Source: Luteimonas salinisoli
GTDB taxonomy: Bacteria; Pseudomonadota; Gammaproteobacteria; Xanthomonadales; Xanthomonadaceae
Assembly: GCF_013425525.1 (NCBI RefSeq)
Contig: NZ_JACCKA010000095.1
Coordinates: 1 to 64,000, forward strand
Length of the DNA stretch: 64,000 bases
Direction of reading: 5' to 3'
In this document: one piece after another, positions 43,396-52,710 of the stretch
How positions within the stretch are numbered: the stretch's first letter is position 1
Layout: each line of letters begins with the position of its first letter
The notes under the pieces: generated by a model
What the model was told of the DNA's origin: nothing
What the model saw: only the letters and a program-made list of their open reading frames with translations
Databases searched by the model: none
Made by a program: the position numbers and the translations under genes

Positions 43396-45849
43396 TTGGC
43401 TAACGAGCACCGCAGCGGGCGCGGCCCCGGTCGCGCCGGCACCACCGCACCTGCCGATCCGGCCCGGCGCGAACTGTTCAAGGGCGTGGCGGCCGGGCTG
43501 GCGATGGCCGGCTTCGGCGGCATGGCGGCCGCGCAGGCGCAGGGACGGGAAGCGGCAGGTCCGCCGGAGCCTGCCGCACCTGCCCGGCATGCCGATGGCG
43601 ATGCGCTCACGCTCCGGTATGCGCGCCCGGCCACGCAATGGGTCGAGGCGCTGCCGCTGGGCAACGGCCGCCTCGGCGCGATGGTCTGGGGCGGCGGCAA
43701 GTACGAGCGCCTGCAGCTCAACGAGGACACGCTGTACGGCGGCGGCCCCTACGATCCCACGCCGCCGGAGGCGCTGGCCGCCCTGCCGGAGGTCAGGCGG
43801 CTGATCTTCGCCGGCCGCTACGCCGAGGCCGAAGCGCTGGCCGATGCGAAGATGATGGGCGATCCGATGAAGCAGATGCCCTACCAGCCGCTGGGCGACC
43901 TGGCGCTGGACTTCTTCGAGGTGTCGGACATCGGCGATTACCGCCGCACGCTGGACCTGGACAGCGCGCTGGCGGGCACTACCTTCGAGAGCCGCGGCAT
44001 GCGCCACCGGCGCGAGGTCTTCGTCTCGCCGGTGGACCAGTGCATCGCGGTGCGGCTGAGCGGCGACAAGCCCGGGCGCGTCGGCGTGCGCATCGGCCTG
44101 GAGAGCGACCAACAGTCCGAGGTCGTCGCCGACGGCGACGCCGGCCTGCTGCTGCGCGGACGCAACGGGTCCAGCCGCGGGATCGAGGGGCGGCTGCGTT
44201 TCGCCCTGCGCCTGCGCGCGCTGGCGCAGGGCGGCCGCATGCAGCGGCAGGGCGACCGCATCGAGATCGTCGAGGCCGACGAGGTGGTCCTGCTGCTCAC
44301 CGCCGCCACCAGCTACCGCCGCTACGACGACACCGATGGCGATCCCGAGGCGATCACCCGCGTGCAGCTGGATGCCGCGGCGCGCAAGCCCTGGCGGACG
44401 CTGCTCGAGGACCACCTGGCCGAGCACCGCCGCCTGTTCCGCCGCGTGTCGATCGACCTGGGCCGCACCGCCGCCGCCGACCTGCCCACCGACGAGCGCG
44501 TGGCGCGCTTCGCCGAAGGCGACGATCCGGCGCTGGCCGCGCTGTACCACCAGTTCGGCCGATACCTGCTGATCTGCAGTTCGCGCCCCGGCAGCCAGCC
44601 GGCGAACCTGCAGGGCATCTGGAACGACCTGATGGCGCCGCCGTGGGAGAGCAAGTACACCATCAACATCAACACCGAGATGAACTACTGGCCCAGCGAG
44701 GCCAACGCGCTGCCCGAATGCGTGGAACCGCTGGAGCGCATGCTGTTCGAACTGGCCGAGACCGGCGCGCATACGGCGAAGGCAATGTACGGCGCGCCCG
44801 GCTGGATGGCCCACCACAATACCGATCTGTGGCGGCAGACCGCGCCGATCGACGGCGCCAAGTGGGGCCTGTGGCCGCTGGGCGGCGCCTGGCTGCTGCA
44901 GCAGCTGTGGGACCGCTGGGACTACGGCCGCGACCCGGAGTACCTCGAGAAGATCTGGCCGCTGTTCAAGGGCGCGGCCGAGTTCTTCGCCGCCACCCTG
45001 GTGGAGGACCCGAACACCGGCGCGATGGTCACCGTGCCGTCGATGTCGCCGGAGAACGTGCACCCCCATGGCGCCTCGGTCTGCGCCGGTCCGTCGATGG
45101 ACGCGCAGATCCTGCGCGACCTGTTCGGCCAGTGCATCGAGATGAGCGAACTACTGGACACCGACCGCGACTTCGCGCTGCGGCTGTCCGCGCTGCGCGA
45201 GCGCCTGCCGCCGCACAAGGTCGGCCAGGCCGGCCAGCTGCAGGAGTGGCAGGACGACTGGGACATGCAGGCGCCGGAGATGGATCACCGCCACGTCTCG
45301 CACCTGTACGCGCTGCATCCGTCCAGCCAGATCAACCTGCGCGATACGCCGGAACTCGCCGCCGCGGCGCGGCGCTCGCTGGAGATCCGCGGCGACGAGG
45401 CCACCGGCTGGGGCATCGGCTGGCGCCTGAACCTGTGGGCGCGGCTGTGGGACGCCGAACGCGCCTACCGGATCCTGGGCATGCTGCTCAGCCCCGCGCG
45501 CACCTATCCCAACCTGTTCGACGCGCATCCGCCGTTCCAGATCGACGGCAACTTCGGCGGCACCGCGGGCATCACCGAGATGCTGCTGCAGAGCTGGGGC
45601 GGCACGATCTTCCTGCTGCCGGCGCTGCCGGCCGCCTGGGCGCGCGGCGAGGTGCGCGGCCTGCGCGTGCGCGGCGCGGCGGGCGTGGACCTGGCCTGGC
45701 GCGACGGCCGGCCCTGGCGCGTGCGGCTGACCAGCGACCGCGGCGGCACCTATGCGCTGGCCTGGCGCGACAGCGCCCTGACGCTGGCCCTCGCCGCGGG
45801 CGAGACCGCCGAATTGCGCCTGCGCGGCGACCGCCTGGCGCGCGCATGA
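43396..45849 (+). CDS. GH95 alpha-L-fucosidase
   Basis: An 817-residue enzyme with a probable Tat signal (ARRELFKGVAAGLAMAGFGG). GH95 features in order: RPATQWVEALPLGNGRLGAMVWGG at the start, LQGIWNDLMAPPWESKYTIN and NTEMNYWPSEANALPE (catalytic Asn pair), LQEWQDDWDMQAPEMDHRHVSHL (acid Glu) and FQIDGNFGGTAGITEMLLQS near the end. It removes alpha-1,2-L-fucose from galactose on xyloglucan. The start is TTG, 36 bp after GH31; a GGGGGAGGGG ribosome site lies upstream. A Tat-exported sugar hydrolase suggests folding in the cytoplasm before export, unlike its neighbours. Confidence 0.92.
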   Translation: MANEHRSGRGPGRAGTTAPADPARRELFKGVAAGLAMAGFGGMAAAQAQGREAAGPPEPAAPARHADGDALTLRYARPATQWVEALPLGNGRLGAMVWGGGKYERLQLNEDTLYGGGPYDPTPPEALAALPEVRRLIFAGRYAEAEALADAKMMGDPMKQMPYQPLGDLALDFFEVSDIGDYRRTLDLDSALAGTTFESRGMRHRREVFVSPVDQCIAVRLSGDKPGRVGVRIGLESDQQSEVVADGDAGLLLRGRNGSSRGIEGRLRFALRLRALAQGGRMQRQGDRIEIVEADEVVLLLTAATSYRRYDDTDGDPEAITRVQLDAAARKPWRTLLEDHLAEHRRLFRRVSIDLGRTAAADLPTDERVARFAEGDDPALAALYHQFGRYLLICSSRPGSQPANLQGIWNDLMAPPWESKYTININTEMNYWPSEANALPECVEPLERMLFELAETGAHTAKAMYGAPGWMAHHNTDLWRQTAPIDGAKWGLWPLGGAWLLQQLWDRWDYGRDPEYLEKIWPLFKGAAEFFAATLVEDPNTGAMVTVPSMSPENVHPHGASVCAGPSMDAQILRDLFGQCIEMSELLDTDRDFALRLSALRERLPPHKVGQAGQLQEWQDDWDMQAPEMDHRHVSHLYALHPSSQINLRDTPELAAAARRSLEIRGDEATGWGIGWRLNLWARLWDAERAYRILGMLLSPARTYPNLFDAHPPFQIDGNFGGTAGITEMLLQSWGGTIFLLPALPAAWARGEVRGLRVRGAAGVDLAWRDGRPWRVRLTSDRGGTYALAWRDSALTLALAAGETAELRLRGDRLARA

Positions 45850-45931
45850 GCGATGGTTGCGCTACCTTTCGATCTCGACGCGGCGATCGGCGTGTGCCGG
45901 CCCGCACCTTCCCGACACCACAGGAGCCGTC

Positions 45932-47368
45932 ATGAGCAGCATCGCAGCAGTCCCCGGCGCAGGCGTGGCCGCCGATGCCCCCAATACCCGCTTCATCGTG
46001 CTGATCAGCCTGGTCGCCACCCTCGGCGGCTTCCTGTTCGGCTTCGACAGCGGTGTGATCAACGGCACCGTCGACGGCCTGCGGCTGGCGTTCGGATCCG
46101 ACTCGATGGGCACCGGCTTCAACGTCGCCTCGATGCTGCTCGGCTGCGCCGTCGGCGCGTTCTTCGCAGGGCGTCTGGCCGACCGGTTCGGCCGCCGCAC
46201 GCTGCTGATCGTCGCGGCGGTGCTGTTCCTGGTCTCGGCCTGGGGTTCGGGCGTGGCGGGCAGCTCGCTCGAGTTCGTGTTCTACCGCGTGCTCGGCGGC
46301 CTGGCGGTGGGTGCGGCGAGCGTGATGGCGCCGGCCTACATCGCCGAGGTGTCGGCGGCGCACTACCGCGGTCGCCTGGCCACGGTGCAGCAGATCGCGA
46401 TCATCTGCGGGCTGTTCGCCGCATTCCTCAGCAACTACCTGTTGGCGCGCTTCGCCGGCGCCTCGATCGAGCCGCTGTGGCTGGGCTTCCAGGCCTGGCG
46501 CTGGATGTTCTGGATCGAGATCCTGCCGGCCGCGGTGTTCCTGGGGGCGCTGCTGTTCATCCCCGAGAGCCCGCGCTTCCTGGTGGCGAGCGGGCGCCGC
46601 GAGCGCGCCCTGGCGGTGCTGACGCGGCTCTACGGGCCGAACACCGGGCCGGTCAAGCTGGCGGAGATCGACGGCTCGCTGGCCGCCGACCATCACCGGC
46701 CGCGGCTGTCCGACCTGATCAGCAAGGTCACCGGCAAGGTGCGGCCGATCGTCTGGGTGGGCATCGGGCTGGCCACGTTCCAGCAGCTGGTCGGCATCAA
46801 CGTGGTGTTCTACTACGGCGCGGTGCTGTGGCAGGCGGTGGGCTTCTCCGAGAACGACGCGCTGCTGATCAACGTGCTGTCCGGCGCGCTCAGCATCGGC
46901 GCCTGCGTGGTCACCGTATTGCTGATCGACCGCATCGGGCGCAAGCCGCTGCTGTGGACCGGATCGCTGGGCATGGCCATCTCCCTGGCGCTGGTGACGG
47001 TCGCCTTCGCCACCGGCACGCTCGACGCCGACGGCCGGCTGGTGCTTTCCGACTCGATGGGCGTGCTGGCGCTGGTGGCGGCCAACGTCTACGTGATCTT
47101 CTTCAACATGTCCTGGGGCCCGGTGATGTGGGTGATGCTGGGCGAGATGTTCCCCAACCAGATCCGCGGCTCGGGGCTGGCGGTGGCGGGGCTGTTCCAG
47201 TGGGGCTCCAACTTCGCGATCACCATGACCTTCCCGGTGATGCTGGCGGGGATCGGGCTGGCGGCCACCTACGGCTTCTACGCGCTGGCGGCCTTCATCT
47301 CGATCTTCTTCGTGCTCCGCTTCGTCCACGAGACCCGCGGCCGCGAGCTGGAGCAGATGGAGGGCTGA
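45932..47368 (+). CDS. MFS sugar porter
   Basis: A 478-residue 12-helix transporter. Sugar-porter motifs: GFDSGVINGTVDG in helix 1, GRLADRFGRRTLL between helices 2 and 3, PESPRFLV before the central loop, QQLVGINVVFYYG in helix 7 and IDRIGRKPLL between helices 8 and 9. It matches XylE/GLUT-like H+ symporters and should take up a released sugar such as glucose, galactose or xylose. It follows GH95 after 82 bp and ends the rightward locus, before four tandem REP units. Confidence 0.92.
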   Translation: MSSIAAVPGAGVAADAPNTRFIVLISLVATLGGFLFGFDSGVINGTVDGLRLAFGSDSMGTGFNVASMLLGCAVGAFFAGRLADRFGRRTLLIVAAVLFLVSAWGSGVAGSSLEFVFYRVLGGLAVGAASVMAPAYIAEVSAAHYRGRLATVQQIAIICGLFAAFLSNYLLARFAGASIEPLWLGFQAWRWMFWIEILPAAVFLGALLFIPESPRFLVASGRRERALAVLTRLYGPNTGPVKLAEIDGSLAADHHRPRLSDLISKVTGKVRPIVWVGIGLATFQQLVGINVVFYYGAVLWQAVGFSENDALLINVLSGALSIGACVVTVLLIDRIGRKPLLWTGSLGMAISLALVTVAFATGTLDADGRLVLSDSMGVLALVAANVYVIFFNMSWGPVMWVMLGEMFPNQIRGSGLAVAGLFQWGSNFAITMTFPVMLAGIGLAATYGFYALAAFISIFFVLRFVHETRGRELEQMEG

Positions 47369-47422
47369 TCCGCCGGGGTCGCGACCGCGACCCCGGAGAA
47401 CAGGCCGCGAGCCGCCCACTCT

Positions 47423-47825
47423 CGTAGAGCGGAGCTTGCTCCGCTGCTCCCGGCTCCGGAGCCCGCGCGCCAGCCGAGCAAGCTCGGCTCTACGGGCCTC
47501 CGGAATCCACGCCGCGCGCCGTGTCGCCCCTTCGTAGAGCGGAGCTTGCTCCGCTGCTCCCGGCTCCGGAGCCCGCGCGTCAGCCGAGCAAGCTCGGCTC
47601 TACGGGCCTCCGGAATCCACTCCGCGAGCCGTGTCGCCCCTTCGTAGAGCGGAGCTTGCTCCGCTGCTCCCGGCTCCGGAGCCCGCGCGCCAGCCGAGCA
47701 AGCTCGGCTCTACGGGCCTCCGGAATCCACGCCGCGCGCCGTGTCGCCCCTTCGTAGAGCGGAGCTTGCTCCGCTGCTCCCGGCTCCGGAGCCCGCGCGC
47801 CAGCCGAGCAAGCTCGGCGCTACGG
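47423..47825. repeat. Four REP doublets in an exact 110-bp tandem array
   Basis: Double REP palindromes start at 47423, 47533, 47643 and 47753, exactly 110 bp apart. Each unit is a palindrome pair (about 73 bp) and a 37-bp spacer ending GTGTCGCCCCTT. The units are almost identical, with a few substitutions (for example GCGCGC/GCGCGT before CAGCCGAGC, and a spacer change GCCGCGCGCC/TCCGCGAGCC). The array lies between the convergent MFS and SSS genes and should form a strong bidirectional termination region. Confidence 0.92.
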
Positions 47826-47841
47826 GAACCGGCCCGCGCCC

Positions 47842-49404
47842 CTACCAGAACGCCGCGTACAGCGCGGTGGTGATGGCGACGACGCCCAACGCGCCGAGGT
47901 TGAAGGTGGCGTTGGTGCGATAGCGCACATCGTCGGTGCGGATGAAGTCCTTCGCCCCGGCGCGCGCCGTGAACAGCGACACCGCCACCGCCAGCGCGGC
48001 CGCGAGCAGGAATACCAGCCCCACCCGGTCGATGAACGGCAGCGCCGGCCATGCCAGCTTCAGCACCACCGACAGCACGAACGAGCCGATCGCCGCCGCC
48101 AGCGCGCCGGCCTCGTTGGCGCGCTTCCAGAACAGCCCGAGCAGGAAGATCACCACGATGCCCGGGGTGAAGAACCCGGTGTATTCCTGGATGTACTGGA
48201 ACGCCTGGTCGAAGCTGCCCAGCAGCGGCCGCGCCGCCAGCGCCGCCAGCACCATCGCCACCACGGCGGCGATGCGGCCGACGCGCACCATCTGCCGCTG
48301 GCTGTGCTCGCGCCCCAGCCGGGTGTAGAAGTCCAGGGTGAAGATGGTCGAGATCGAGTTGGTCATCGATGCCAGCGACGACACGATGGCCGCGATCAGC
48401 GCCGCGAACACCAGCCCCAGCACCCCGGCCGGCAGCAGCGCCATCATCGCCGGGTAGGCCGCGTCCGGGCGCTCGAGGTCCGGCGCCAGCAGCACCGCCG
48501 CCAGGCCCGGCAGCACCACGATCACCGGCATCAGCAGCTTCAGGAAGGCGGCGAACAGCACGCCCTTCTGCGCCTCGCCGAGGCTCTTGGCGGCCAGCGC
48601 GCGCTGGATGATGTACTGGTTGAAACCCCAGTAGCTGACGTTCATCACCCACATGCCGCCGAGCAGCACGCTCAGGCCCGGCAGATCCTTGTAGAACGGG
48701 TGGTCCGGCGACAGGATCATGTGGAAGTGCCCCGGCACCTCGGTACGCAGGCGCTCGAACCCGGCCAGCACCCCGGCGCCGTCGGAGATCCGGTCCATCG
48801 CGATCCCGACCAGCAGCAGTCCGCCCAGCACCAGCAGCGTGACCTGCACCACGTCGGTCAGCGCCACCGCCTTCAGTCCGCCGTAGATCTGGTACGCCAG
48901 CGCGAACGCCGCCAGAGCCAGCAGCGCCGTGGTCTGCTCGATGCCGGACACGTAGGAGATCGCCAGCGACCCCAGCCACAGGATCGAGGTCAGGTTGACG
49001 AACACGTACAGGCCCAGCCAGAACACCGCCATCAGGGTGCGGATGCGGCCGCCGTAGCGCCGCTCCAGGAACTGCGGCATCGTGTAGATCTCGTTGCGCA
49101 GGAAGATCGGCAGGAAGTACTTGGCGACGATCAGCAGGGTCACCGCCGCCATCCATTCGTAGGAGGCGATCGCCAGGCCGATCGCGAACCCCGATCCCGA
49201 CATGCCGATGATCTGCTCGGCGGAGATGTTGGCGGCGATCAGCGAGGCGCCGATCGCCCACCACGGCAGCGCCTTGCCGGCGAGGAAATAGTCCTGCGCG
49301 GACTTGTGGTGCCCGGCCCGTTCCCGCGACACCCACTGGGCCAGGACGAAGAGGCCGGCGAGGTAGGCCAGCACGATGCCGGCATCGAGGGTGGAAAGGG
49401 TCAT
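47842..49404 (-). CDS. Sodium:solute symporter (SSS family)
   Basis: A 520-residue transporter with about 14 membrane helices of the SGLT/SSF type: AGKALPWWAIGASLIAANIS at the start, IYGGLKAVALTDVVQ in helix 5/6, WVMNVSYWGFNQYIIQRALA and IVSSLASMTNSISTIFTLDFY with the Na+-site Ser residues. It likely carries a sugar with Na+. It overlaps the halogenase-like gene by four bases. Members of this clade are frequent in polysaccharide loci; the substrate here cannot be told. Confidence 0.9.
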   Translation of the reverse strand: MTLSTLDAGIVLAYLAGLFVLAQWVSRERAGHHKSAQDYFLAGKALPWWAIGASLIAANISAEQIIGMSGSGFAIGLAIASYEWMAAVTLLIVAKYFLPIFLRNEIYTMPQFLERRYGGRIRTLMAVFWLGLYVFVNLTSILWLGSLAISYVSGIEQTTALLALAAFALAYQIYGGLKAVALTDVVQVTLLVLGGLLLVGIAMDRISDGAGVLAGFERLRTEVPGHFHMILSPDHPFYKDLPGLSVLLGGMWVMNVSYWGFNQYIIQRALAAKSLGEAQKGVLFAAFLKLLMPVIVVLPGLAAVLLAPDLERPDAAYPAMMALLPAGVLGLVFAALIAAIVSSLASMTNSISTIFTLDFYTRLGREHSQRQMVRVGRIAAVVAMVLAALAARPLLGSFDQAFQYIQEYTGFFTPGIVVIFLLGLFWKRANEAGALAAAIGSFVLSVVLKLAWPALPFIDRVGLVFLLAAALAVAVSLFTARAGAKDFIRTDDVRYRTNATFNLGALGVVAITTALYAAFW

Positions 49405-50957
49405 CGCTCGTCTCCGGATCGTGGACGTTGGGGTGTTGCCGGCACGTCGGGGCGGGGCGCCGGGCAGTAGGTGTCGAGATAGGCCCGGTGGGCCGGCAGC
49501 TGTGCGAGGGTGCGGTCGACCCCGGCGCGGATGTCGCCGAGGAAGCGCGACAGCTCCTCGTCGCCCATCAGGTCGGCGGCCGGGTGGTGGCGGTGCGGCA
49601 TCACCCCCTGGCCGAGCATCACCTGGATCCAGGAGTTTTCGCCGAACAGCTCGCCGGGCACGTGGAACACCTTGCCGGTCTCACGGAACAGCTCGATGCG
49701 CTGACGCAGCGAGGCGGGGATCTCCATCAGCCGGCATGCATCCCAGTACGGGGTGTCGCGACGCTCGGTGAGGTGGAAATGCATCACCACGAAGTCGCGC
49801 ACGTGCTCGACCTCGGCGTCGACCTGGCGGTTGTACGCGTCGATGTCCTCTTGCGCGACCACCGCCGGGAAGCAGCGCAGCAGGTGCATGATGCCGCGCT
49901 GGATCAGGTGGATGGTGGTCGACTCCAGCGGCTCGATGAAACTGCCGGCCAGCCCCAGCGCCACGCAGTTGCGGTGCCAGCACCGGATCCGCCTGCCCGG
50001 GCGGAAACGCAGGTGCCAGGGTTGCGCGACCAGCTCTCCCTCCAGGCTCGATGTGAACGCCTCCAGCGCCTGGGTCTGGTCCATGTACTGGCTGGAGTAG
50101 ACGATGCCGTTGCCGACCCGGTGCTGCAGCGGGATCCGCCATTGCCAGCCGGCCTCGCCGGCGATCGCACGGGTGTAGGGCACCGCGTCGCGCACGGCGG
50201 TGGTCTGCGCGGCGTAGGCGCTGTCGTTGAACAGCCAGTGCGACCAGTCCTCGAAGCCGACCCGCAGCGCCTGGCCGATCAGCAGCGCGCGGAAGCCCGT
50301 GCAGTCGAGGAACAGGTCGCCCGCCAGTTCGCTGCCGTCCTCCAGCACCAGGCTGGCGATGTCGCCGGAGTCCGGATCGGTGCGCACGCGCGCGATCTTT
50401 CCCTCGATCCGCTTGACGCCGTAGCCCTCGGCGAAGGTGCGCAGGAACCGTGCGTAGCCGGCGGCGTCCATGTGGTAGGCGTAGTTGATGCCGTTGCGCG
50501 GCAGGTGCGCGAAACGCTCCTGCTCGGCCGCGCGCGACTCCAGGCAATAGGCTTCGTAGCCCTCCGCCAGGCCGCGTTCGCGCCCGCGAAGCCAGAAATG
50601 CTGGAATCCCGCGCTCCAGTGGTCCTGCCCCGTGGTACCGAACGAGTGGATGTAGCGATGGTCGCGTTCGCGCCATCCTTCGAACGAGATCCCCAGCTTG
50701 ATCGTGCCCTGCGCCGCGGTCATGAACTCCTGTTCGGAGATCCCGAGCAGGCGATGGAAAGTGACCAGGGTCGGGATGGTGGCCTCGCCGACACCGACGG
50801 TGCCGATCTGCTCGGACTCGACCAGGTGGATCTCCAGGCCCTTGCCGAGCGTGCGCGACAGCGCCGCCGCCGCCATCCAGCCGGCGGTGCCGCCGCCGGC
50901 GATGACCACGCGCCTGACCGGCGCACGCCCGGCCTGCGTCGAAACCGATTCTTCCAC
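49401..50957 (-). CDS. Tryptophan halogenase-like flavoprotein
   Basis: A 518-residue protein of the tryptophan-7-halogenase-like family. Motifs: RRVVIAGGGTAGWMAAAAL (FAD site), VGEATIPTLVTFHRLLG (the VGExxIP motif with a Glu where the catalytic Lys loop begins), and WQWRIPLQHRVGNG (the WxWxIP motif). This clade is common next to TBDT genes in Caulobacter and Xanthomonas polysaccharide loci, where its substrate has not been shown. Whether it halogenates or only modifies or senses a sugar-related substrate is unknown. It overlaps SSS by four bases and lies 10 bp after the cupin gene, so it is part of one operon. Confidence 0.88.
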   Translation of the reverse strand: MEESVSTQAGRAPVRRVVIAGGGTAGWMAAAALSRTLGKGLEIHLVESEQIGTVGVGEATIPTLVTFHRLLGISEQEFMTAAQGTIKLGISFEGWRERDHRYIHSFGTTGQDHWSAGFQHFWLRGRERGLAEGYEAYCLESRAAEQERFAHLPRNGINYAYHMDAAGYARFLRTFAEGYGVKRIEGKIARVRTDPDSGDIASLVLEDGSELAGDLFLDCTGFRALLIGQALRVGFEDWSHWLFNDSAYAAQTTAVRDAVPYTRAIAGEAGWQWRIPLQHRVGNGIVYSSQYMDQTQALEAFTSSLEGELVAQPWHLRFRPGRRIRCWHRNCVALGLAGSFIEPLESTTIHLIQRGIMHLLRCFPAVVAQEDIDAYNRQVDAEVEHVRDFVVMHFHLTERRDTPYWDACRLMEIPASLRQRIELFRETGKVFHVPGELFGENSWIQVMLGQGVMPHRHHPAADLMGDEELSRFLGDIRAGVDRTLAQLPAHRAYLDTYCPAPRPDVPATPQRPRSGDER

Positions 50958-50967
50958 GCCATTCCCC

Positions 50968-51987
50968 CTAGCGATTGAGGCGTTGCAGCAGGCGCGCCCG
51001 CAACTCGCGCGCGCGGGTGTCGTCCAGCGGCGCCAGCACCCGGCGCGCGGCTTCCGGGATGTGGCCGTCGGTGGCCTCGCCCGGTTCGAACACGTAGTGG
51101 CGGAAGACCTCCTGCCAGGTCGCGCGCTCCTGCGGCGGAAGATCGCGCACGCTCATGAGCGCCAGCATCAGCGCGTTCATCGGCGTATCCATCCACGCCG
51201 GCGAGCGCCGCCACCAGTAGTTGACCAGCACGTTGAAGCCATCCAGCGCCTCCATGTGGTGCCACCACATCGAGGGGATCAGTACCGCGTCGCCCGGGCC
51301 CAGCTCGGCCGTGCGCGCGTGCCCGAGCGCCTCGGCGAAGCGCGGAAACCTGTCCAGGTCGGGCGCGGCGAAATCGACCAGGCTCACCGGCTGACCGGCG
51401 AGGGTGAAATCCAGCGGGCCGATGTACAGGTTGCGCAACTGGTCGGGCGGGAACAGGGTGACCCGGCGACGCCCTGCGGCCACGCAGGCCAGGTTGTCCG
51501 GCAGGTCCTGGTGCGCGGCGATGCGGGTGCGGTTGCCGATCCAGATGCTGGCCAGCGGCGCGCGGTCTCCGAGGTCGATGTCGTTCTCGTCGCGCAGGCC
51601 GGGCAGCCAGGTATCGATCGTGGTCGAGGCGACATAGATCGCCGGCGGGGCGCGTTCCGGCAGGACCTCGAGCAGGGAGTCCAGCACCGCGCCCAGCGGC
51701 ATTTTCTCGCGGCGGAAGTTGAAGCCCTGCAGGTCGTCGCTGTAGAAGAAGCGGCCGTCGATCTCCGGCGGACCGACCGTCGCCACCACCGGCGGCGCCG
51801 GCTTCCGCTCGAAGCGGGCCAGGTAGTCCACGGCTGCCCGCGGCGAGTCCGCCGCGGCGCGCACCAGCGGCCAGTGGCCGGCAAGGCCGCGCAGCACCAC
51901 GGGCTCGAACGCGCACAGCGCCTCGTCGGGGGGCGCCCTCACCCCGCGACAGTCGATTTCCGCGATCGCGCGCTCAGCCGGGAGCAT
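50968..51987 (-). CDS. Cupin-8/JmjC-like protein
   Basis: A 339-residue Fe(II)/2-oxoglutarate oxygenase-like protein. RIAAHQDLPDNLACV holds the HxD metal pair, and AVLIPSMWWHHME the distal His; the N-terminal EPVVLRGLAGHWPLV is also typical of JmjC/cupin-8 proteins. In loci with a TBDT and a tryptophan halogenase this protein often forms a conserved pair with the halogenase. The target (protein hydroxylation or small molecule) is not known. It overlaps the SapC-like gene by 14 bp. Confidence 0.85.
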   Translation of the reverse strand: MLPAERAIAEIDCRGVRAPPDEALCAFEPVVLRGLAGHWPLVRAAADSPRAAVDYLARFERKPAPPVVATVGPPEIDGRFFYSDDLQGFNFRREKMPLGAVLDSLLEVLPERAPPAIYVASTTIDTWLPGLRDENDIDLGDRAPLASIWIGNRTRIAAHQDLPDNLACVAAGRRRVTLFPPDQLRNLYIGPLDFTLAGQPVSLVDFAAPDLDRFPRFAEALGHARTAELGPGDAVLIPSMWWHHMEALDGFNVLVNYWWRRSPAWMDTPMNALMLALMSVRDLPPQERATWQEVFRHYVFEPGEATDGHIPEAARRVLAPLDDTRARELRARLLQRLNR

Positions 51988-52678
51988 GGCGGCGGTTCAG
52001 CCGGTCGATCAGATCGCGGAAGCGCGAGACGGAGGCCACCGCCATGTAGACCGCCTCCAGGTACCCGCGGGCGTGCAACTCGCCGAGCGCGGCGCCATCC
52101 AGCCCGCGCAGGCGCTCCTCGTCGATGGTGTGGAATCCCGCCAGCCGGCTCTGCGAGCCGTCGTCCAGGCGCACATCCAGCACGAACGGCTCGAGCAGCT
52201 CCTGGCGCTGCAGAACCTCGACGAAGGCGGGCACCTCGTACAGGCCCTCGCGCAAGGCGAGCAGCACCGAGCGGACGCGCTCGAGGAACTCCGTGGTGCC
52301 CCCGTGCTCCCGGAACAGCGCTTCGCCGCCGCCGCTACGCACGCGCGGATGGTCGAGGTCGACGTGGACCATCGGCCCCTCCGGCGACTCGCCGATACGG
52401 AATGGCCCGCGCTCGATCGCCAGCGGCAGGTAGGCCGCATCCCAGCGCCCGTCCTCGAGGAACAGGTTGCCGCCGGGCTCCAGCCCGAACAGCGCGACCG
52501 GCTGGAAGGCGCCCTCCGCGGTCTTCTGGAAGACCACCGGATAGTGCGCCTGCAGCTGGCGGAACTCCCCCGGGAAGGTCGGCGCGGACATCACGGCATC
52601 GCCGAGGTCCGCGCCGCGCCGGGTCTCGACCCGCAGGTCGGCGTGGTCGATGTTGTTCAGCAGGACGCTCTGGGTCAT
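51974..52678 (-). CDS. SapC-like protein
   Basis: A 234-residue soluble protein of the SapC type. The N-terminal part has DAVMSAPTFPGEFRQLQAHYPVVFQKT, the middle GLEPGGNLFLEDGRWDAAYLPLA and LYEVPAFVEVLQRQELLEPF near the end. Homologues are found next to TBDT genes; some relate to S-layer proteins, but for this position no biochemical role is known. ATG at 52678 is preferred; the longer open frame upstream runs into the TBDT. It lies 32 bp after the TBDT stop in the same operon. Confidence 0.82.
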   Translation of the reverse strand: MTQSVLLNNIDHADLRVETRRGADLGDAVMSAPTFPGEFRQLQAHYPVVFQKTAEGAFQPVALFGLEPGGNLFLEDGRWDAAYLPLAIERGPFRIGESPEGPMVHVDLDHPRVRSGGGEALFREHGGTTEFLERVRSVLLALREGLYEVPAFVEVLQRQELLEPFVLDVRLDDGSQSRLAGFHTIDEERLRGLDGAALGELHARGYLEAVYMAVASVSRFRDLIDRLNRRHAPG

Positions 52679-52710
52679 GGCCGGGCGCGGCGCGCCTCCT
52701 TCGGGTCTCC

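Noticed and set aside
47423-47825. A CRISPR array from the regular 110-bp units
   Set aside because: The units are near-identical along their whole length, including the 'spacers', and consist of REP palindromes; no cas gene is present.
49376-50978. Plus-strand frames over the halogenase and SSS genes
   Set aside because: They are mirror frames of genes with clear FAD and transporter motifs on the minus strand, and have no domains of their own.
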